This document shows positions 21,041-28,700 of a stretch of DNA of 64,000 nt, one piece after another. The stretch lies in assembly GCA_965262055.1 (NCBI GenBank), contig CBDHEI010000002.1:2294001-2358000 (forward strand), read 5' to 3'. Below the pieces are notes generated by a model, which saw only the letters and a program-made list of their open reading frames with translations, was not told the origin of the DNA and ran no database searches. Positions within the stretch are counted from its first letter, which is position 1, and each line of letters starts with the position of its first letter. This DNA is from G958296245 sp965262055. GTDB taxonomy: Bacteria; Chloroflexota; Dehalococcoidia; Lucifugimonadales; G958296245. A program made the translations under genes and the position numbers.

Positions 21041-21583
21041 GACGACGACGGCCTCGGCAACGCTACCTTCGCCTACCAGTGGTTCGCCGCCGCCGCTGAG
21101 ATCAACGGGGCAACCGCTTCCACCTACACCATGGTCGACGACGACGCGGGCAAGGCCATCAAGGTGAGGATGTCCTTCACCGACGACGCGGGCAACGACG
21201 AGCAGCTGACCAGCGCCGTTACGGCGGCAGTCGTTAAACCTCCGCTGACGGCCACGGTCCACGACGTGCCGTCATCCCACAACGGGCAGGACGCGTTCAT
21301 CTTCGAGCTGCGGTTCAGCGAGAGTCCCAAGCCGGACTTCAGCTACAGGACAGTGTGGGACCATGCGTTCACCGTGACCGGGGGATCGGTGACCTATGTG
21401 CGCCGGCTGGAGCCGGGCAAGAACATCCGCTGGGAGATCACTGTCACCCCCGGATCCAGCGCCGACGTGGCCATAGCCCTGAGCGCCACCACGGACTGCG
21501 AGGCCGACGGCGCCATCTGCACCGAGGGCGACAGGAAGCTGTCCGGTGGGCTGGAGCTCACCATCGTCGGGCCCGGCCAGTAG
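21041..21583 (+). pseudogene. Giant Calx-beta surface protein, 3' terminal segment
   Basis: After the -1 frameshift the original frame resumes with GLGNATFAYQWFAAAAEING and ends at TAG 21581-21583. The last domain (TATVHDVPSSHNGQDAFIFE, VTGGSVTYVRRLEPGK, ATTDCEADGAICTEGDRKL) repeats the one at 20040-20340. No membrane anchor or sorting signal follows, so the intact ancestor was probably secreted and released or held non-covalently. With the earlier segments the ancestral gene was over 12 kb. Confidence 0.7.
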
Positions 21584-21733
21584 CGGGCAGCAAGAAGAAG
21601 CACGCAAGTATGAACGGGCGGGGCAGGCGCTCCGATCGGGACCCGGACCTCCCGCGGTATGAGCGATACGGAAATGGATCCCTGCGCCCGCATAGTAGAG
21701 GGCCTACGGCTGAGCTCTGGGAGCGCTTATGCT

Positions 21734-21980
21734 ATGCCTCGACAGCGCACACACTACAGCAGAAGAACCTACGTCTTCCCCGACGACTTCCCGCAGCGGC
21801 TCAAGCGGTTCCAGGAAGAGTCGGGCCTGTCGTGGTCGGAGATTGCCCGCCGCATTGGGACCCATCGCCCCACCGTATGGCGCTGGGCTGAAGCCAGGGT
21901 CCGGCCCAACCTGTCAGCACCGGAAGGCGCTAGTGAAGCTGGCCGACAGCCTAGGCCTCGGCCACCTGTTCACCGCCTGA
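21734..21980 (+). pseudogene. Small HTH DNA-binding protein with a +1 frameshift
   Basis: From ATG 21734 the frame reads MPRQRTHYSRRTYVFPDDF, then an XRE/Cro-like HTH (SGLSWSEIARRIGTHRPTVW). The frame is lost around 21911-21914, where AACCTGTCAGCAC has one base too many. Removing it gives HRKALVKLADSLGLGHLFTA and a stop at 21978-21980, an intact protein of about 80 residues that begins and ends as short Chloroflexota-type HTH proteins do (inference from recall of the family). In the uncorrected frame the protein runs to 22030 with an unrelated tail. The gene stands alone between the two giant surface-protein loci. Confidence 0.65.
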
Positions 21981-22105
21981 GAGAGGTCATTGAGTGGGCC
22001 GGTACGGGGTGGCGGCGGTGGTCGGGCTGAAACGCAAAAGGGTTGCATCAAAGACCACCCGGGGGAGGAAGCCTTCATGGAACGTTCCTCCCCGTATCTT
22101 GCGCT

Positions 22106-22139
22106 CCGGAGTCCGGTGCCCACTGGCACCGGGCTCCGG
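22106..22139. terminator. Strong 15-bp hairpin in the intergenic region
   Basis: CCGGAGTCCGGTGCC at 22106-22120, a CACT loop and GGCACCGGGCTCCGG form a 15-bp stem with one G-U pair. There is no U-run directly after it, so Rho-independent termination is uncertain. The remaining sequence of the 22031-22710 gap holds no gene apart from the RCC1-like remnant. Confidence 0.4.
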
Positions 22140-22399
22140 TTCCTGCAAGGAGCGGTATTGAGCCAGCAGGAGCAGACCAGACTGAAGGGGCTGAACAGCG
22201 ACACAGGACACATGCATCACAGCCACTCTCGTATTTAGCTATACAACAGTGGTATCTTGCCCTTGCTTCCCACATCTGTTACCACCACATCAGCCCAATG
22301 ATCAGTTCGAGTCCACGTTGGTGGGCCGGAGTGTACCGTACTGCGAACTTTCCGGTGGGAGGTTTCGCTATAGGCACCGCATTGCATATTGTGCAACGT

Positions 22400-22521
22400 T
22401 GGGAGGCGGTCTCAGGTAATGAGCCCCATTCTGGCGGGAAAGCTTGGTTGAAGTCGTCTCTTCCGGCATACCACTGGCCGTCTGCCTTGAGTCCACAGAC
22501 TTGTCCATATCCGCTGCTCAA
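22400..22521 (-). pseudogene. RCC1-like repeat remnant
   Basis: On the minus strand a short open stretch reads SSGYGQVCGLKADGQWYAGR followed by DDFNQAFPPEWGSL. This matches the pattern of bacterial RCC1/BLIP-II-type beta-propeller repeats (SxGxxHxCGLxxDGxxxCWG, then a DxxGQxxPP motif). The Cys-Trp-Gly that closes the repeat is replaced, and there is no clear second repeat, start or signal peptide. It is probably debris of a larger repeat protein. The call rests on one repeat only. Confidence 0.35.
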
Positions 22522-22710
22522 GGATGCGACCTAATAGCAACGGAAGGTGGTGGTGCTCGTGGGCAGTGGACCAATTCCTAATAGGGAGACACCAATCGCT
22601 GTCACGGAGAGCGTATGTCATGGGCTCGTGGAACTCCTCCAGACCGAGACCAGTTCAATCGCTGGTTCCGCCCCATGACGAACCCAGGCAGAATCTCATG
22701 CCGTTAAGCG

Positions 22711-25700
22711 CTAGTGCCGCCGCCGGATGCCTATGGCGACGCCTATGGCCACGAGGTTGAGCAGCACGCCTATCAGCGCCAAGACCCATGCGCTGGGAAT
22801 GTTGCCGCCCTCGTCCGCCGTCACGTTTGTGGGGGACACCGTCACCCCGGCGGTTTCGTCGTCAGTGACGGTTACCGTCACGCCGGCGACGGTAACGCCG
22901 TCATACTCGTTGGCGCTCTGGGCGGCCACCACCGCGTGGGCGATGGAGGCCGTGTCGTTCACCGCGTCGTCGTCCTGCGCCGCGGCCACCCTTACCGTCT
23001 GCGCCGTGCTCCAGTTGCCCGGAGTGAAGGTCAGGGTGGCCGGAGACGCCGTCACGTCGGCGCTGCCGCTGCGGGTGACGTTGATCACCACGTCGGAGGT
23101 GGGCTGAAGGTTCAGCTTCACCGTGTAGGTTCCGCTGCCGCCCTCGGTCACCGTCACCGTGGGGGCTGACACGCTCACCCCCGGCCTCTCGCTCACGGTG
23201 ATATAGAAGCGCAGGTGAACACGGTCACCGTCGGAATCGGTCGCGGTATAGGTGAACCGCGTCCTGGTGAACGTCGCCCCGGGCGTGCCGGTGATGGTGC
23301 GGTCCGAGTTGAAGCGCAGCCCCTCGGGCAGGTCTGGCGACAAGCTGTATTGCAGCCTGCCGTCGCCCCCAAGAGCGGGGGGCAGGCTCACCGTCCCTAC
23401 GTCTTCGCCTACTGTGTAGACCTGGTCGTCTACCGTCCGCGAGGCGAACGTCGGACTCCGGTCGGGCGGACCCCCACCTCCAGTGGGCGGACTCCCGCCT
23501 CCGGTGGGCGGCGGCGTGTCGTCGTCAGTGACGGTTACCGTCACGCCGGCGACGGTAACGCCGTCATACTCGTTGGCGCTCTGGGCGGCCACCACCGCGT
23601 GGGCGATGGAGGCCGCGTCGTTCGCCGCGTCGGCGTCCTGGGCCGCCCGCACCCTTACCGTCTGCGCCGTGTTCCAGTTGCCCGGAGTGAAGGTCAGGGT
23701 GGCCGGAGACGCCGTCACGTCGGAGCTGCCGCTGCGGGTGACGTTGATCACCACGTCGGAGGTGGGTTGAAGGTTCAGCACCACCGTGTAGGTTGCGCTG
23801 CCGCCCTCGGCAACCGTCAGCGTGGCCGCGGACACCGTCACCCCGGCGGTCTCGTCGTCGGTGACGGTCACGGCCACCCCGGCGATGCTCACGTTGTCGT
23901 ACTCGTTGGCGCTGCGGGCGGCGTCGACGGCGTGGGCGATGGAGGCCGCGTCGTTCACCGCGTCGGCGTCCTGGGCGGCAGCCACCGTCACCGTCTGCGC
24001 CGTGTCCCAGTTGGCCGGGGTGAAGGTCAGCGTGGTCTGGTTGCCGGACGTCCCCGTGTCGGTGTCCAGCGTCACGTCGGTACTGCCGGTCTTGGTGACG
24101 CTGATCACCACGTTGGAGGTGGGCTGCGTGTTCAGCCTCACCGTGTAGGAGCCGCTACCGCCCTCGTCCACCGTCAGCGCGGTTTCGGACACGCTCACCC
24201 CGGCGGTCTCGTCGTCGGTCACGGCCACCGCCACCCCGGCGATGTTCACGGCGTCGAACTCGTCGGCGCTCCGGGAGGCCACCACCGCGTGGGTGATGGA
24301 CGCCGCGTCGTCCACCGCGTCGGCGTCCTGGGCGGCAGCCACCGTCACCGTCTGCGCCGTGCTCCAGTTGGCCGTCGTGAAGGTCAGCCGCGCCGGAGAC
24401 ACCGTCACGTCGCTGCTGCCGCTGCGGGTGACGTTGATCACCACGTCGGAGGTGGGCTGAAGGTTCAGCTTCACCGTGTAGGTTCCGCTGCCGCCCTCGG
24501 TCACCGTCACCGTGGGGGCTGACACGCTCACCCCCGGCCTCTCGCTCACGGTGATATAGAAGCGCAGGTGAACACGGTCACCGTCGGAATCGGTCGCGGT
24601 ATAGGTGAACCGCGTCCTGGTGAACGTCGCCCCGGGCGTGCCGGTGATGGTGCGGTCCGAGTTGAAGCGCAGCCCCTCGGGCAGGTCTGGCGACAAGCTG
24701 TATTGCAGCCTGCCGTCGCCCCCAAGAGCGGGGGGCAGGCTCACCGTCCCTACGTCTTCGCCTACTGTGTAGACCTGGTCGTCTACCGTCCGCGAGGCGA
24801 ACGTCGGACTCCGGTCGGGCGGACCCCCACCTCCAGTGGGCGGACTCCCGCCTCCGGTGGGCGGCGGCGTGTCGTCGTCAGTGACGGTTACCGTCACGCC
24901 GGCGACGGTAACGCCGTCATACTCGTTGGCGCTCTGGGCGGCCACCACCGCGTGGGCGATGGAGGCCGTGTCGTTCACCGCGTCGTCGTCCTGCGCCGCG
25001 GCCACCCTTACCGTCTGCGCCGTGCTCCAGTTGCCCGGAGTGAAGGTCAGGGTGGCCGGAGACGCCGTCACGTCGGCGCTGCCGCTGCGGGTGACGTTGA
25101 TCACCACGTCGGAGGTGGGCTGAAGGTTCAGCTTCACCGTGTAGGTTCCGCTGCCGCCCTCGGTCACCGTCACCGTGGGGGCTGACACGCTCACCCCCGG
25201 CCTCTCGCTCACGGTGATATAGAAGCGCAGGTGAACACGGTCACCGTCGGAATCGGTCGCGGTATAGGTGAACCGCGTCCTGGTGAACGTCGCCCCGGGC
25301 GTGCCGGTGATGGTGCGGTCCGAGTTGAAGCGCAGCCCCTCGGGCAGGTCTGGCGACAAGCTGTATTGCAGCCTGCCGTCGCCCCCAAGAGCGGGGGGCA
25401 GGCTCACCGTCCCTACGTCTTCGCCTACTGTGTAGACTTGGTCGTCTACCGTCCGCGAGGCGAACGTCGGACTCCGGTCGGGCGGACCCCCACCTCCAGT
25501 GGGCGGACCCCCGCCTCCGGTGGGCGGCGGCGTGTCGTCGTCAGTGACGGTTACCGTCACGCCGGCGACGGTAACGCCGTCATACTCGTTGGCGCTCTGG
25601 GCGGCCACCACCGCGTGGGCGATGGAGGCCGTGTCGTTCGCCGCGTCGGCGTCCTCGGCGGCGGCCCGCACCGTCACCGTCTGCGCCGCGCTCCAGTTGG

Positions 25701-28700
25701 CCGGGGTGAAGGTCAGCGTGGCCGGAGACGCCGTCACGTCGGCGCTGCCGCTGCGGGTGACGCTGATCACCACGTTGGAGGTGGGCTGCGTGTTCAGCCT
25801 CACCGTGTAGGAGCCGCTGCCGCCCTCGTCCACCGTCAGCGCGGTTTCGGACACCGTCACCCCGGCGGTCTCGTCGTCGGTGACGGTCACGGCCACCCCG
25901 GCGATGCTCACGTTGTCGTACTCGTTGGCGCTGCGGGCGGCGTCGACGGCGTGGGAGATGGCGGCCGCGTCGTCCACCGCGTCGGCGTCCTGGGCGGCAG
26001 CCACCGTCACCGTCTGCGCCATGCTCCAGTTGCTCGTGGTGAAGGTCAGGGTGGCCGGAGACACCGTCACGTCGGTACTGCCGGTCTTGGTGACGCTGAT
26101 CACCACGTTGGAGGTGGGCTGCGTGTTCAGCCTCACCGTGTAGGAGCCGCTACCGCCCTCGTCCACCGTCAGCGCGGTTTCGGACACGCTCACCCCGGCG
26201 GTCTCGTCGTCGGTCACGGCCACCGCCACCCCGGCGATGTTCACGGCGTCGAACTCGTCGGCGCTCCGGGAGGCCACCACCGCGTGGGTGATGGACGCCG
26301 CGTCGTCCACCGCGTCGGCGTCCTGGGCGGCAGCCACCGTCACCGTCTGCGCCGTGCTCCAGTTGGCCGTCGTGAAGGTCAGCCGCGCCGGAGACACCGT
26401 CACGTCGCTGCTGCCGCTGCGGGTGACGTTGATCACCACGTCGGAGGTGGGCTGAAGGTTCAGCTTCACCGTGTAGGTTCCGCTGCCGCCCTCGGTCACC
26501 GTCACCGTGGGGGCTGACACGCTCACCCCCGGCCTCTCGCTCACGGTGATATAGAAGCGCAGGTGAACACGGTCACCGTCGGAATCGGTCGCGGTATAGG
26601 TGAACCGCGTCCTGGTGAACGTCGCCCCGGGCGTGCCGGTGATGGTGCGGTCCGAGTTGAAGCGCAGCCCCTCGGGCAGGTCTGGCGACAAGCTGTATTG
26701 CAGCCTGCCGTCGCCCCCAAGAGCGGGGGGCAGGCTCACCGTCCCTACGTCTTCGCCTACTGTGTAGACCTGGTCGTCTACCGTCCGCGAGGCGAACGTC
26801 GGACTCCGGTCGGGCGGACCCCCACCTCCAGTGGGCGGACTCCCGCCTCCGGTGGGCGGCGGCGTGTCGTCGTCAGTGACGGTTACCGTCACGCCGGCGA
26901 CGGTAACGCCGTCATACTCGTTGGCGCTCTGGGCGGCCACCACCGCGTGGGCGATGGAGGCCGTGTCGTTCACCGCGTCGTCGTCCTGCGCCGCGGCCAC
27001 CCTTACCGTCTGCGCCGTGCTCCAGTTGCCCGGAGTGAAGGTCAGGGTGGCCGGAGACGCCGTCACGTCGGCGCTGCCGCTGCGGGTGACGTTGATCACC
27101 ACGTCGGAGGTGGGCTGAAGGTTCAGCTTCACCGTGTAGGTTCCGCTGCCGCCCTCGGTCACCGTCACCGTGGGGGCTGACACGCTCACCCCCGGCCTCT
27201 CGCTCACGGTGATATAGAAGCGCAGGTGAACACGGTCACCGTCGGAATCGGTCGCGGTATAGGTGAACCGCGTCCTGGTGAACGTCGCCCCGGGCGTGCC
27301 GGTGATGGTGCGGTCCGAGTTGAAGCGCAGCCCCTCGGGCAGGTCTGGCGACAAGCTGTATTGCAGCCTGCCGTCGCCCCCAAGAGCGGGGGGCAGGCTC
27401 ACCGTCCCTACGTCTTCGCCTACTGTGTAGACTTGGTCGTCTACCGTCCGCGAGGCGAACGTCGGACTCCGGTCGGGCGGACCCCCACCTCCAGTGGGCG
27501 GACCCCCGCCTCCGGTGGGCGGCGGCGTGTCGTCGTCAGTGACGGTTACCGTCACGCCGGCGACGGTAACGCCGTCATACTCGTTGGCGCTCTGGGCGGC
27601 CACCACCGCGTGGGCGATGGAGGCCGTGTCGTTCGCCGCGTCGGCGTCCTCGGCGGCGGCCACCCTTACCGTCTGCGCCGTGTTCCAGTTGCTCGGGGTG
27701 AAGGTCAGCGTGGCCGGAGACGCCGTCACGTCGGCGCTGCCGCTGCGGGTGACGCTGATCACCACGTTGGAGGTGGGCTGCGTGTTCAGCCTCACCGTGT
27801 AGGAGCCGCTGCCGCCCTCGTCCACCGTCAGCGCGGTTTCGGACACCGTCACCCCGGCGGTCTCGTCGTCGGTGACGGTCACGGCCACCCCGGCGATGCT
27901 CACGTTGTCGTACTCGTTGGCGCTGCGGGCGGCGTCGACGGCGTGGGAGATGGCGGCCGCGTCGTCCACCGCGTCGGCGTCCTGGGCGGCAGCCACCGTC
28001 ACCGTCTGCGCCATGCTCCAGTTGCTCGTGGTGAAGGTCAGGGTGGCCGGAGACACCGTCACGTCGGTACTGCCGGTCTTGGTGACGCTGATCACCACGT
28101 TGGAGGTGGGCTGCGTGTTCAGCCTCACCGTGTAGGAGCCGCTACCGCCCTCGTCCACCGTCAGCGCGGTTTCGGACACGCTCACCCCGGCGGTCTCGTC
28201 GTCGGTCACGGCCACCGCCACCCCGGCGATGTTCACGGCGTCGAACTCGTCGGCGCTCCGGGAGGCCACCACCGCGTGGGTGATGGACGCCGCGTCGTCC
28301 ACCGCGTCGGCGTCCTGGGCGGCAGCCACCGTCACCGTCTGCGCCGTGCTCCAGTTGGCCGTCGTGAAGGTCAGCCGCGCCGGAGACACCGTCACGTCGC
28401 TGCTGCCGCTGCGGGTGACGTTGATCACCACGTCGGAGGTGGGCTGAAGGTTCAGCTTCACCGTGTAGGTTCCGCTGCCGCCCTCGGTCACCGTCACCGT
28501 GGGGGCTGACACGCTCACCCCCGGCCTCTCGCTCACGGTGATATAGAAGCGCAGGTGAACACGGTCACCGTCGGAATCGGTCGCGGTATAGGTGAACCGC
28601 GTCCTGGTGAACGTCGCCCCGGGCGTGCCGGTGATGGTGCGGTCCGAGTTGAAGCGCAGCCCCTCGGGCAGGTCTGGCGACAAGCTGTATTGCAGCCTGC

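Noticed and set aside
22031..22710. Full RCC1 repeat protein gene on the minus strand
   Set aside because: Only one degraded repeat can be read; no signal peptide, start or further repeat is visible, so it is listed only as a remnant.
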